Below are positions 7,074 through 15,808 of a stretch of 64,000 nucleotides of DNA, piece after piece (the stretch's first letter is position 1; each line of letters opens with the position of its first letter). The position numbers were made by a program, and so were the translations under genes. Below the pieces are notes generated by a model that did not search any database, had not been told where the DNA came from, and was given only the letters and a program-made list of their open reading frames with translations. Source of the stretch: CAJQLB01 sp905479065 (GTDB taxonomy: Bacteria; Bacteroidota; Bacteroidia; Flavobacteriales; Flavobacteriaceae); NCBI GenBank assembly GCA_943846735.1, contig OX044364.1, forward strand, positions 2,418,001 to 2,482,000, in the 5' to 3' direction.

Positions 7074-9272
7074 CTAGCCGAGAGGAATTGCTTTTTTCAT
7101 TTGATTAATAAATGGTTGTCTTGAAAAGCGTTCTCCTGTTGCTTTATACAAAGCATTTGCAAGAGCTCCAACAGCCGGCGGAAGTCCGGGCTCTCCTAGT
7201 CCTGTGGGTGCAACATCACTGTTTACAAAAAACACTTCAATACTTTCAGGAGCCTGGTCGTGACGGATGAGTTGGTAACTGTCAAAATTAGTTTGGTTGG
7301 TTGCTCCGTCATTGAAGGTTAATTCACTATACATAGCATGCCCAATACCATCAATGACTCCACCTTGTATCATGTTGATGGCAGCATCTGGATTTATAAC
7401 AATTCCACAGTCAACAGCACACCAAACTTTTTTGATTTTCGGTTGGCCATTTACTAAAATAAGATCAACAACTTCGGCCACATAGCTCGCGTGACAAAAA
7501 TAAGCTGCTACTCCACGAAATATTCCTGGTTTTTTTTCACCCCAATTTGACTTTTCTTTGATGAGCTTTAAAACGCCGGCATAGCGTTCTGCATCATAAT
7601 CGTAGTTGTCTCCAACAGGGTTGTGTTGCGCACGATTAAACAAGTTTAATCGAAAATCAATCGGATCTTGACCTGCTAATTCCGCAACTTCATCAAGAAA
7701 AGACTGCTCAGCACCGGCAGTAAAATGAGACCTTGGCGCACGCCAAGCTCCCGTTGTTATGTTTGTTGTAACATTGAATTTTTCAGCAGAGTAGTGGTCA
7801 ACAGCACCTGCAGGAAATCGATTAGGAAATACAGCACCCTCGGGCAAACCTGAACCTTTTACAGAAAAGGCAATCAACTTATTATTTTCATCCAAGCCTG
7901 CTTTATACGTCGCTAAATAGGCAGGCCTGTAAGTGCCTTGTGTCATGTCATCTTCTCTGCTGTAAATAAGTTTAATTGGGGTTCCAGTTTTTTTAGATAT
8001 TGCAGCTGCCTCTACACCAAAATGAGTATACAACCGTCTGCCAAATCCTCCTCCAATTCGTGTCATGTTAACAGTGATGTTTTCAATTGGGATATTGAGG
8101 AATTTTGACACAGATCCTTCTAAGGCCTCTGGAGTTTGGGTTGGACCAACGAGCTCAGCTGCATTTTCGGTAACATGAGCAAAGAAATTCATGGGTTCAA
8201 GAGTATTGTGTGGCAAAAATGGTGAGTAATATGTTTGTTCTACTATTTTTGTTGCTTTTACAAATGCCATAGCGACATCCCCATCTTTTCTACTGTCTAC
8301 AACACTACCACTTTTTAGAGCTTTTTCTAATTTTTTTTGGTGTATTTCTGAGTTTTCGAGCTCACTTGTCGCTGTCCAATTTGCTTTGATGGCTTTTTTT
8401 GCTTTCATTAACGGCCACATAGTATCTCCAACGATTGCAATGAGCTCGTGAAACCCTTTTTCGTCCGACCAACTTGGTTCTTCCGAGGAAATATTTATTT
8501 TGAAGGCGTCTTTTACACCATTCATTTGTTTGATTTCTTCTTGATTAAAGTCAATCAAACGCATCCCAAATGCTGGAGGATGTGCAATCATAGCAACAAG
8601 CATTCCAGCTCTTTTAAAATCAATACCAAACAAAGGTGTTCCTGTTATAATTTTTTCTGCATCCACATTTTTTTTACTCGTACCAATAATTTTAAAATCT
8701 TTAATATCCTTGAGCGAAATTTCTTCAGGAACATCAATGGCAACAGCTTTTGATGCAATATCACCATAAGTTAGCTGTCTGTCTCCATTCATCTCCGAAA
8801 TGATTCCTTTATCAGTTTTTAAATTAGTTATCGGTACATTCCATTCTTTTGCAGCCGCCTCTAACAACATTCTTCTTCCCGTTGCGCCAGCCATTCTTAA
8901 AGCATTCCAACCCCTTCTAATTGATAGACTTCCTCCCGCAAATTGGTTTTGATAAAAACCTGTGTTTAATGGTGCTTGTTCCACCACCACATGTGCCCAA
9001 TCTACATCTAATTCCTCAGCTACAATCATTGGCATTGATGTTTTGACATTTTGCCCGATTTCAGGGTTTGGTGAATAAATTGTTACCAATCCTGTATCCC
9101 CAATTTTGATATACCCATTGATGTCATACCACTCGTTTGGAATGGCTAAGTTTGCTTTAGAGTCTGTAACGCAACCAGCTAGCCAACTAAAGCCTATAAG
9201 CATGCCACCGCCAGCAGCAGCAGAAACTTTTAAAAATGAACGACGATTATATTGTGTTTTTATTTTTTTCAT
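7074..9272 (-). CDS. Molybdopterin-binding subunit, isoquinoline 1-oxidoreductase (IorB)-like
   Basis: 732 residues starting with a Tat signal (Arg10-Arg11 in NRRSFLKVSAAAGGG), so it should be exported folded with its cofactor. The cofactor-binding GGGFGRR segment lies near residue 405, and the catalytic glutamate motif GLGEPGLPP lies near 690; the GEPG form is seen in IorB-type and aldehyde-oxidising members. The partner [2Fe-2S] subunit is encoded 3 nt upstream. There is no FAD subunit, which agrees with IorAB-type enzymes that pass electrons to cytochromes or other periplasmic acceptors. The substrate (aldehyde or N-heterocycle) cannot be told from sequence. Confidence 0.88.
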   Translation of the reverse strand: MKKIKTQYNRRSFLKVSAAAGGGMLIGFSWLAGCVTDSKANLAIPNEWYDINGYIKIGDTGLVTIYSPNPEIGQNVKTSMPMIVAEELDVDWAHVVVEQAPLNTGFYQNQFAGGSLSIRRGWNALRMAGATGRRMLLEAAAKEWNVPITNLKTDKGIISEMNGDRQLTYGDIASKAVAIDVPEEISLKDIKDFKIIGTSKKNVDAEKIITGTPLFGIDFKRAGMLVAMIAHPPAFGMRLIDFNQEEIKQMNGVKDAFKINISSEEPSWSDEKGFHELIAIVGDTMWPLMKAKKAIKANWTATSELENSEIHQKKLEKALKSGSVVDSRKDGDVAMAFVKATKIVEQTYYSPFLPHNTLEPMNFFAHVTENAAELVGPTQTPEALEGSVSKFLNIPIENITVNMTRIGGGFGRRLYTHFGVEAAAISKKTGTPIKLIYSREDDMTQGTYRPAYLATYKAGLDENNKLIAFSVKGSGLPEGAVFPNRFPAGAVDHYSAEKFNVTTNITTGAWRAPRSHFTAGAEQSFLDEVAELAGQDPIDFRLNLFNRAQHNPVGDNYDYDAERYAGVLKLIKEKSNWGEKKPGIFRGVAAYFCHASYVAEVVDLILVNGQPKIKKVWCAVDCGIVINPDAAINMIQGGVIDGIGHAMYSELTFNDGATNQTNFDSYQLIRHDQAPESIEVFFVNSDVAPTGLGEPGLPPAVGALANALYKATGERFSRQPFINQMKKAIPLG

Positions 9273-9275
9273 GAG

Positions 9276-9731
9276 TTACAAAGTTGATGCAATTTTTATG
9301 GCTTCTTTAATTCTGACATAGGTTCCACATCTACAAATGTTGCCTTTCATTGCGGTGTCAATATCTTCATCTGTTGGGCTTGGATTATTCTTTAATAGTG
9401 CTGCCGCACTCATTATTTGACCACTTTGGCAATAGCCACATTGAGGCACATCAATATATTTCCATGCTTCTTGTACAGGATGAGTTCCGTCATCAGAAAG
9501 TCCTTCAATGGTAGTAATATTTAGGTCTTGAGCGTTAGCTATTGGTATTGAGCAACTTCGAGCAGCATTACCGTTTAAGTGGACAGTGCAAGCTCCACAT
9601 TGAGCGATACCGCATCCAAATTTAGTTCCAACAAGATTCACATGGTCTCGAAGAATCCAAAGTAACGGAGTGTCAGAATCTGCTTTTATAGAATGCGATT
9701 TTCCATTAATTTTTAAATTATAAGTTGGCAT
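9276..9731 (-). CDS. [2Fe-2S] subunit, IorA/CoxS-like
   Basis: 151 residues with both [2Fe-2S] clusters of the xanthine-oxidase family small subunit. The plant-ferredoxin cluster uses Cys40, Cys45, Cys48 and Cys60 (GCGIAQCGAC), and the alpha-helical cluster uses Cys98, Cys101, Cys133 and Cys135 (CGYC and CRC). It carries electrons from the Mo subunit encoded 3 nt downstream. It has no signal peptide of its own and would be co-exported with the Tat-bearing large subunit. It is the first gene of the minus-strand operon iorA-iorB-xdhC-mocA. Confidence 0.92.
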   Translation of the reverse strand: MPTYNLKINGKSHSIKADSDTPLLWILRDHVNLVGTKFGCGIAQCGACTVHLNGNAARSCSIPIANAQDLNITTIEGLSDDGTHPVQEAWKYIDVPQCGYCQSGQIMSAAALLKNNPSPTDEDIDTAMKGNICRCGTYVRIKEAIKIASTL

Positions 9732-9874
9732 AATTAGTGTTTTTGAACGCGAGCCGTTTTGCTTTTGCGTATTTTTTATTTGAATCAGTAAATTAATAAA
9801 AAAAAGGAACTTATTCTTGATTTTATCATAGATTTATACTTATTGTATTATCCGGTATTACTAGCTTTAATTAT

Positions 9875-9882
9875 TATATTTG
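9875..9882 (+). promoter_or_regulatory. Candidate Bacteroidota -7 box for the BNR-repeat gene
   Basis: TATATTTG matches the TAnnTTTG -7 consensus of Bacteroidota. It lies 27 nt before the ATG at 9910. No clear TTG -33 element sits at the usual 19-21 nt spacing, so this is a partial match. Confidence 0.35.
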
Positions 9883-9909
9883 ATATTGAATATTCAAAAT
9901 TTGAACATT

Positions 9910-12900
9910 ATGAAATTATCCGTTTCTTTTTTAGGATTGATTTGCACTTTGTGCGCGATAACCGCTCAGGAAGCTGAAAGTTATTTTGAACCATTAAAAT
10001 ACAGAAATATCGGTCCTTTTCGAGGTGGTCGTTCAGTTGGTTCAGTTGGAGTTGTCAATGACCCCTTGACCTATTATATGGGAACAACTGGAGGTGGCTT
10101 ATGGAAAACAGAGGATGCTGGTCAACGTTGGTATAATATTTCGGATGGATTTTTTAAAACAGGATCTGTTGGTGCGGTAGCAGTGTCTGAGTCAAATTCT
10201 AATGTTATCTACGTAGGTATGGGAGAACATGCAATAAGAGGTGTGATGACATCCTATGGAGATGGTGTTTACAAATCTATTAATGCCGGAAAAACCTGGT
10301 CTCATACGGGACTCAAAGCGACACAGCAAATTTCAAGAATTGTAATTCACCCTGACAACCCTGACATTGTTTTTGTAGCGGCACAAGGCGCTATCAATGG
10401 ATCAACAAAAGATCGTGGGATTTATAAGTCTATTGATGGGGGTGAAACATGGAAAAATGTTTTGTTTGTGAACGATATGACAGGTGCATCAGAACTTTCC
10501 ATGGATATGAATCATCCCGAAGTTTTATATGCAGCGATGTGGCATCACAAACGTGAGCCTTGGGTTGTAATGAGTGGTGGTGAAGGTAGCGGACTTTATA
10601 AATCTACCGATAGTGGCGAAACATGGAGTCAAATTCATGAGGGATTACCAGCGGAAAAAGGTAAAATGGCGATTTCGGTAAGTCGTGCAAATTCAAATAA
10701 AGTCTATGCTCTTATTGAAAGTGACAGTAATAAAGATTTAGGGGGCTTATTCGTCTCTGAAAATGCAGGTGAGAGTTGGTCGTTTGTTAGCGGAGACAAC
10801 AGATTAACACAACGTGCATGGTATTATACTGAGGTTTTTTCAGATCCAAATAATGAAAATATTGTTTATGTTATGAGTGCGCCTGCACTTCGATCCATTG
10901 ACGGTGGTAAAAATTGGGAGATTATATATGGCCCTCATGGGGATTATCATGACTTATGGATTAATCCAAATAATTCAAAAAACATGGTGATTTCTGACGA
11001 TGGAGGTGCTGGAATTACCTTTAATTACGGAGAATCGTGGTCAACACAAGCTAATATGTCTACTGCTCAAATTTATAGAATCAATACTGATAATATGTTT
11101 CCGTATAATATTTATGGAGGTCAGCAAGATAATTCGTCCATTAAAATTAAGAGTAAATCAATTGGTGCAAGTAGTATTTCCAACAAAGATTGGGAAAGAT
11201 CAGCAGGTGGAGAAAGTGCCTTTGCAGGTTTAGATCCAGACAACCCACGCTATGTTATGGGAGGTGTTTATCTAGGTTATATAGAAGTATTAGACACGAA
11301 ATCAATGGGTGCAACCAACATTATGGCCGCTCCGAATCAATGGTTGGGGCGCGAGGCAAGAGACATGGAATATTTGTTTAATTGGAATGCCCCGATAATC
11401 CACTCTATCCATGAAAAAGGGACTTATTTTCATTGTGCTAATAAAGTTTTGAAAACTACCGATATGGGACAATCGTGGACTGAGTTTTCTCCAGATTTAA
11501 CACGTGATATTGATGAGAGGCAGGGTAATGGAGGTGCTCCCTACACAAATGAAGCAGTTGGTGCCGAAAATTATGGAACGATAGCTTATATGATCGAATC
11601 ACCACATGAAAGTGGCGTGTACTACACGGGAAGTGATGACGGTTTGGTACATATCACTCAAGATAACGGGATTACTTGGCAAGATATAACGCCAAAAGGC
11701 TTGGGAGAGACATTGATTAATGCGATTGATGTATCGCCGCATGATCCCGCAACGGCCTACATAGCCACTACTAAATATAAATTTAACGATTATACACCAG
11801 CCTTGTTCAAAACAACAGATTATGGAGAAACATGGAAAAGTATAAGTTCAGGAATACCCTATGGCGCTTACACAAGGGTAATTAGAGAAGATAAAAATAA
11901 GAAGGGTTTATTGTATGCAGGGACAGAGACTGGTATTTATGTATCCTGGAATGGAGGACAGTTGTGGGAAAGTATGCAACTTAATTTGCCGATTACTCCC
12001 ATTACTGATTTGAAAGTACATGAGGGTGACTTAATTGTGTCAACGTCGGGAAGAGGTTTTTGGATTTTAGACGATTTAGGGATATTAAATCAATTTACCA
12101 ACACTATCAGTGAATTGAAATTATATACCCCAGAGCCTGCCTTAAGTGCTGCTTGGGGAAGCCAACTTAATAGTAATGCCTCTGATGGATTTGATGATTT
12201 TGAAGGTGTTAATCCAGCAAATGGTTTAGTGGTTTATTATGAGTTACCAAAGCTTGAGGATAACCAAGAGGTTACTTTAGAAATTAGAAATGATAACAAT
12301 CAATTAATTAATACCATTAGTTCTGCAAGAGATTCTTTGTACAGAGAGTGGGATGGTGGACCGCCTCCTGCTGCGACACTATCCAAAAAAAATGGTTTAA
12401 ATCGCTTTGTTTGGGACCTTCGTCATCCTATTATGTCTGGTATTCCTGATACTTATATCGAAGCAAGTTATAGAGGACATCGTGCTATTCCAGGAACCTA
12501 CAAGTTGATATTAACGGTTGGTGAAAAGACAGTTTCTACGAAGGCAATTATAACAGAAAACCCTCTCTATGAGATGCAGTCAGGACAATATTTAGCATAT
12601 GACAACATCATGAACACAATGGAGGCTAAATTAACAGCCATGCACGATATGGTTAATACGTTGTTTAATGCTAATAATCAAATTAAAGAGATTGTTTCTA
12701 GATTAGATGCAGTAAAAGATGAGGCTTTAATTAAGAAAGGAACACTGTTAATAGAGCATCTAACAACTTGGGATGAGGAGATGATACAACGAAAGTCTAA
12801 GGCATATGATGATGTTGAAAATTTTCCAAATAAATTTACAGCAGAATATATTTTTCTCATCAATCAAACCGAAAGTAGCATCCCACGGGTCAATGATCAA

Positions 12901-13038
12901 AATAGACGCAGAAAGTTTGCTTTAGATGCACAATGGGAATCTTTTAAAAATTCAGGGAATAGCTTTTTAAACAGTGAAATCCCAAATTTTAATAGACTGC
13001 TGTGGGAAGCAGGCATAGGCGCAATTAAAATAAATTAA
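9910..13038 (+). CDS. Exported BNR/VPS10 (sortilin-like) repeat protein of unknown role
   Basis: 1042 residues from ATG 9910; a TTG ten codons earlier is less likely because the chosen start begins directly with a signal peptide (MKLSVSFLGLICTLCAITAQ). The body holds many BNR/Asp-box-like units of the form GxYKSxDxGxTW, for example near residues 80, 115, 175 and 230. This implies one or two large beta-propellers, followed by a C-terminal part of about 300 residues with Ig-like and helical segments. Such proteins are often labelled glycosyl hydrolase or sortilin-like, but no catalytic site is recognisable here. It stands alone between two Mo-enzyme operons and ends at a bidirectional terminator. 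Confidence 0.8.
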   Translation: MKLSVSFLGLICTLCAITAQEAESYFEPLKYRNIGPFRGGRSVGSVGVVNDPLTYYMGTTGGGLWKTEDAGQRWYNISDGFFKTGSVGAVAVSESNSNVIYVGMGEHAIRGVMTSYGDGVYKSINAGKTWSHTGLKATQQISRIVIHPDNPDIVFVAAQGAINGSTKDRGIYKSIDGGETWKNVLFVNDMTGASELSMDMNHPEVLYAAMWHHKREPWVVMSGGEGSGLYKSTDSGETWSQIHEGLPAEKGKMAISVSRANSNKVYALIESDSNKDLGGLFVSENAGESWSFVSGDNRLTQRAWYYTEVFSDPNNENIVYVMSAPALRSIDGGKNWEIIYGPHGDYHDLWINPNNSKNMVISDDGGAGITFNYGESWSTQANMSTAQIYRINTDNMFPYNIYGGQQDNSSIKIKSKSIGASSISNKDWERSAGGESAFAGLDPDNPRYVMGGVYLGYIEVLDTKSMGATNIMAAPNQWLGREARDMEYLFNWNAPIIHSIHEKGTYFHCANKVLKTTDMGQSWTEFSPDLTRDIDERQGNGGAPYTNEAVGAENYGTIAYMIESPHESGVYYTGSDDGLVHITQDNGITWQDITPKGLGETLINAIDVSPHDPATAYIATTKYKFNDYTPALFKTTDYGETWKSISSGIPYGAYTRVIREDKNKKGLLYAGTETGIYVSWNGGQLWESMQLNLPITPITDLKVHEGDLIVSTSGRGFWILDDLGILNQFTNTISELKLYTPEPALSAAWGSQLNSNASDGFDDFEGVNPANGLVVYYELPKLEDNQEVTLEIRNDNNQLINTISSARDSLYREWDGGPPPAATLSKKNGLNRFVWDLRHPIMSGIPDTYIEASYRGHRAIPGTYKLILTVGEKTVSTKAIITENPLYEMQSGQYLAYDNIMNTMEAKLTAMHDMVNTLFNANNQIKEIVSRLDAVKDEALIKKGTLLIEHLTTWDEEMIQRKSKAYDDVENFPNKFTAEYIFLINQTESSIPRVNDQNRRRKFALDAQWESFKNSGNSFLNSEIPNFNRLLWEAGIGAIKIN

Positions 13039-13047
13039 AGATGTTAG

Positions 13048-13067
13048 GCCTCATTTAAAAATGAGGC
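13048..13067. terminator. Bidirectional terminator hairpin
   Basis: Perfect inverted repeat GCCTCATTT - aa - AAATGAGGC between the convergent stops at 13038 (plus) and 13073 (minus). Its position and symmetry suit a shared terminator. Confidence 0.6.
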
Positions 13068-13072
13068 TTAAT

Positions 13073-15802
13073 TCATACAAGTTCTTGTTTAAATTTACCC
13101 TTACTTTTTCTAACTCTTACTGCAACAACTTTATATTCTGGGCACATGGCTTCAGAATCATGGACATCTCCAGTAATATTATTAATCATGATTTCTGGAA
13201 AGTGAAATGTTGTACTTAAAATACCTTCTTTTACCTCATCTGTAAGCCTCGCTTTGACGTCAACTTTCCCACGTGGTGATTCTAAGCAAACATAATCACC
13301 TTCATTAATAAGATGATTTTTTGCATCATTTGGATGAATCATTAAATAATCATCTTGAAGTATTTTTTCATTGGCAGTTCTCCGCGTCATCGCACCACAG
13401 TTGTAGTGTTCTAACTCACGATTGGTAGTTAAAATGTAAGGATACTCTTTAGCATGTTCGGTGAGTTCTACTGTTTCTTTCCATGAATTAAATTCAAATT
13501 TACCTTTACCTCGTTTAAATTCTGTTTTATGTAAAATTTGAGTATCCGTACCGTCTTTTGCAACAGGCCATTGCAGGCCATTGATACCTAATCTGTCCCA
13601 TTTAATACCTGCAAAAAATGGAACAATTTGAGATATTTCATTGAGCATACCATCAGGTGTGTAGTCAGGTTGTTGATATCCCATTTTATTCATGATATCC
13701 ACAATAATTTGTCCATCTGGTTTTGCACCATTAATTGGTTTGACAACTTGCCTAACAGCTTGCACACGTCTTTCACCATTAGTAAATGTACCAGATTTTT
13801 CAAGGAAGGAGGCTCCTGGTAAAACAACATCAGCATATTTTGCCGTTTCGGTCATAAATAATTCTTGAACAATGACTAAGTCTGTTGCTTCAAGTGCTTT
13901 TATTACTTTTTGAGTATTTGGGTCCGTTTGAACGACATCTTCACCAATAATCCAAATTGATTTCAATTTACCATCAAGCGCTGCATCAAACATTTCTGGA
14001 ATTTTAAGACCAATATGCTTGGGTACTTCAGCACCATAAAACTCATTATACTTTTTATTGACGTCATCATTAGTAACATCTAAATATCCAGCTCCTTGAT
14101 GCGGCTGTACTCCCATGTCTGCAGATCCTTGAACATTATTTTGTCCACGTAAAGGATTAACCCCAACACCACGTCGTCCAATGTTACCCGTCATTAGTGC
14201 TAAGTCAGCAATTTGCATGACTGTAAAAGTCCCTTGAGAGTGTTCGGTGACCCCCAAACCATGAAATGACATTGCATTTGGTGCAGAGGCATATGCAATC
14301 GCAGCGGCTTTTACCTCGTTCCTCGAAACTCCAGAAATAGTTTCAATATGATTAAGGTCAATCGTTAATAATTCTCTTTTAAAATCTTCAAAACCCTCTG
14401 TTCTATTATTAATAAAAGTATCGTCTAACAAACCTTCAGTTACGATGTAAAACATCATCATGTTCAGTACAGCAACATTGGTTCCAGGTCTTAATGCAAT
14501 GTGATGTGTGGCATAACGTGCTAATTCAGTGCGTCGAGGATCTAATACTATAGAAACATTATTTCCTTTCATGGCAAACTGCTTGAGCTTGGCACCTGTA
14601 ACAGGATGCGCGTCAGTAGGATTTGCTCCAATCACCATAATACAGTTGGTGTCTTTTAAATCATCGATAGAGTTCGTTGCAGCTCCTGTTCCGAATGTGC
14701 GTTGCATGCCTAACGCCGTGGGAGAATGACAAACTCGAGCACAACCATCAATATTGTTTGTGTTGATAACGGCTCTGAAAAATTTCTGCATTAAATAGTT
14801 TTCTTCATTAGTGCATCGAGAAGAAGAGATGCCTGCTATGGAGTCGGGACCAAATGTTTTTTTATAGCCCGTTAATTTACTTGCAATATGTTCATAAGCC
14901 TCATCCCAAGTAGCTTTTTCAAACGACCCATTCCGTTTAATCATAGGTGAATTTAAACGCTCTGGGTGATCATAAAATTTAAATGCATAACGACCTTTTA
15001 AACATGTGTGTCCTTGATTAACTTCTGCATCATAAGGCGCTCGAATACTTAATATTTCACCGTTGTTAGTCGATACCTCTAAATTACATCCCACACCACA
15101 ATAAGTGCAAATGGTTCTTGTTGTGTCTGTTGCTTGAATCGCTTTTGACTGAAAGACATCAGAAATTGCTGAAGTAGGGCATGCTTGAGAGCAAGCACCA
15201 CAACTCACACAATCAGATTCCATAAAACTAGCATCCAAGCCTTTGATTATTTTTGAATCAAACCCTCTACCGTACATGCTTAAAACAAATTCACCTTGCA
15301 CTTCATCACAGGCTCTAACACAACGGTAACAATTGATGCATTTGGATAAGTCTGAGGTCATGTATGGATGGCTTAAATCTTTCATTCTGTACAAATGATT
15401 ATCTCCCTCTGGATAACGAACATTACGAATACCAACTTGAGCAGCTACAGTTTGGAGCTCACAATTTCCATTTACTTCACAGGTTAAGCAATCTAAGGGA
15501 TGATCGGTTAACACTAATTCTATAATGTTTTTTCGCAACTTTTTAACAGTCTCTGTACTCGTGTAAATATGTTGTCCTTCAGATACTGGCGTATGGCAGG
15601 AAGCCAAGGTTTTGAGTACACCATTTTTTTCAAGAGCAACCTCTACGCTACAAACGCGACATGCTCCAAAAGGATCTAAGTTGGGGGCATCACATAAAGT
15701 TGGGACCAACTTATTATCTTTAAATCTTCGAATAAATGAAAGAATGGTTTCATGTTGCTCAATTTCAAAAGCTTGGTCATCAATATAGGCTATTTTACTC
15801 AT
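13073..15802 (-). CDS. fdhA: NAD-linked formate dehydrogenase, alpha (Mo) subunit
   Basis: 909 residues. The N-terminal NuoG-like part carries a [2Fe-2S] ferredoxin domain (Cys37, Cys48, Cys51, Cys69) and a His/Cys cluster site (HPLDCLTCEVNGNC). Two [4Fe-4S] motifs follow (CINCYRCVRAC near 155; CVSCGACSQACP near 198). The catalytic part begins with the [4Fe-4S] site CTYCGVGC (232-239). The Mo ligand is a cysteine, Cys358 in ARVCHSP, not selenocysteine. It oxidises formate to CO2 with bis-MGD cofactor and passes electrons to the NuoEF-like beta subunit. The layout matches soluble NAD-dependent FdsA enzymes. It lies 6 nt downstream of the beta-subunit gene. Confidence 0.92.
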   Translation of the reverse strand: MSKIAYIDDQAFEIEQHETILSFIRRFKDNKLVPTLCDAPNLDPFGACRVCSVEVALEKNGVLKTLASCHTPVSEGQHIYTSTETVKKLRKNIIELVLTDHPLDCLTCEVNGNCELQTVAAQVGIRNVRYPEGDNHLYRMKDLSHPYMTSDLSKCINCYRCVRACDEVQGEFVLSMYGRGFDSKIIKGLDASFMESDCVSCGACSQACPTSAISDVFQSKAIQATDTTRTICTYCGVGCNLEVSTNNGEILSIRAPYDAEVNQGHTCLKGRYAFKFYDHPERLNSPMIKRNGSFEKATWDEAYEHIASKLTGYKKTFGPDSIAGISSSRCTNEENYLMQKFFRAVINTNNIDGCARVCHSPTALGMQRTFGTGAATNSIDDLKDTNCIMVIGANPTDAHPVTGAKLKQFAMKGNNVSIVLDPRRTELARYATHHIALRPGTNVAVLNMMMFYIVTEGLLDDTFINNRTEGFEDFKRELLTIDLNHIETISGVSRNEVKAAAIAYASAPNAMSFHGLGVTEHSQGTFTVMQIADLALMTGNIGRRGVGVNPLRGQNNVQGSADMGVQPHQGAGYLDVTNDDVNKKYNEFYGAEVPKHIGLKIPEMFDAALDGKLKSIWIIGEDVVQTDPNTQKVIKALEATDLVIVQELFMTETAKYADVVLPGASFLEKSGTFTNGERRVQAVRQVVKPINGAKPDGQIIVDIMNKMGYQQPDYTPDGMLNEISQIVPFFAGIKWDRLGINGLQWPVAKDGTDTQILHKTEFKRGKGKFEFNSWKETVELTEHAKEYPYILTTNRELEHYNCGAMTRRTANEKILQDDYLMIHPNDAKNHLINEGDYVCLESPRGKVDVKARLTDEVKEGILSTTFHFPEIMINNITGDVHDSEAMCPEYKVVAVRVRKSKGKFKQELV

Positions 15803-15808
15803 AATCTT

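Noticed and set aside
14726..14734. Possible selenocysteine site in formate dehydrogenase alpha
   Set aside because: The Mo-ligand position is a cysteine codon (Cys358 in ARVCHSP), and there is no in-frame TGA.
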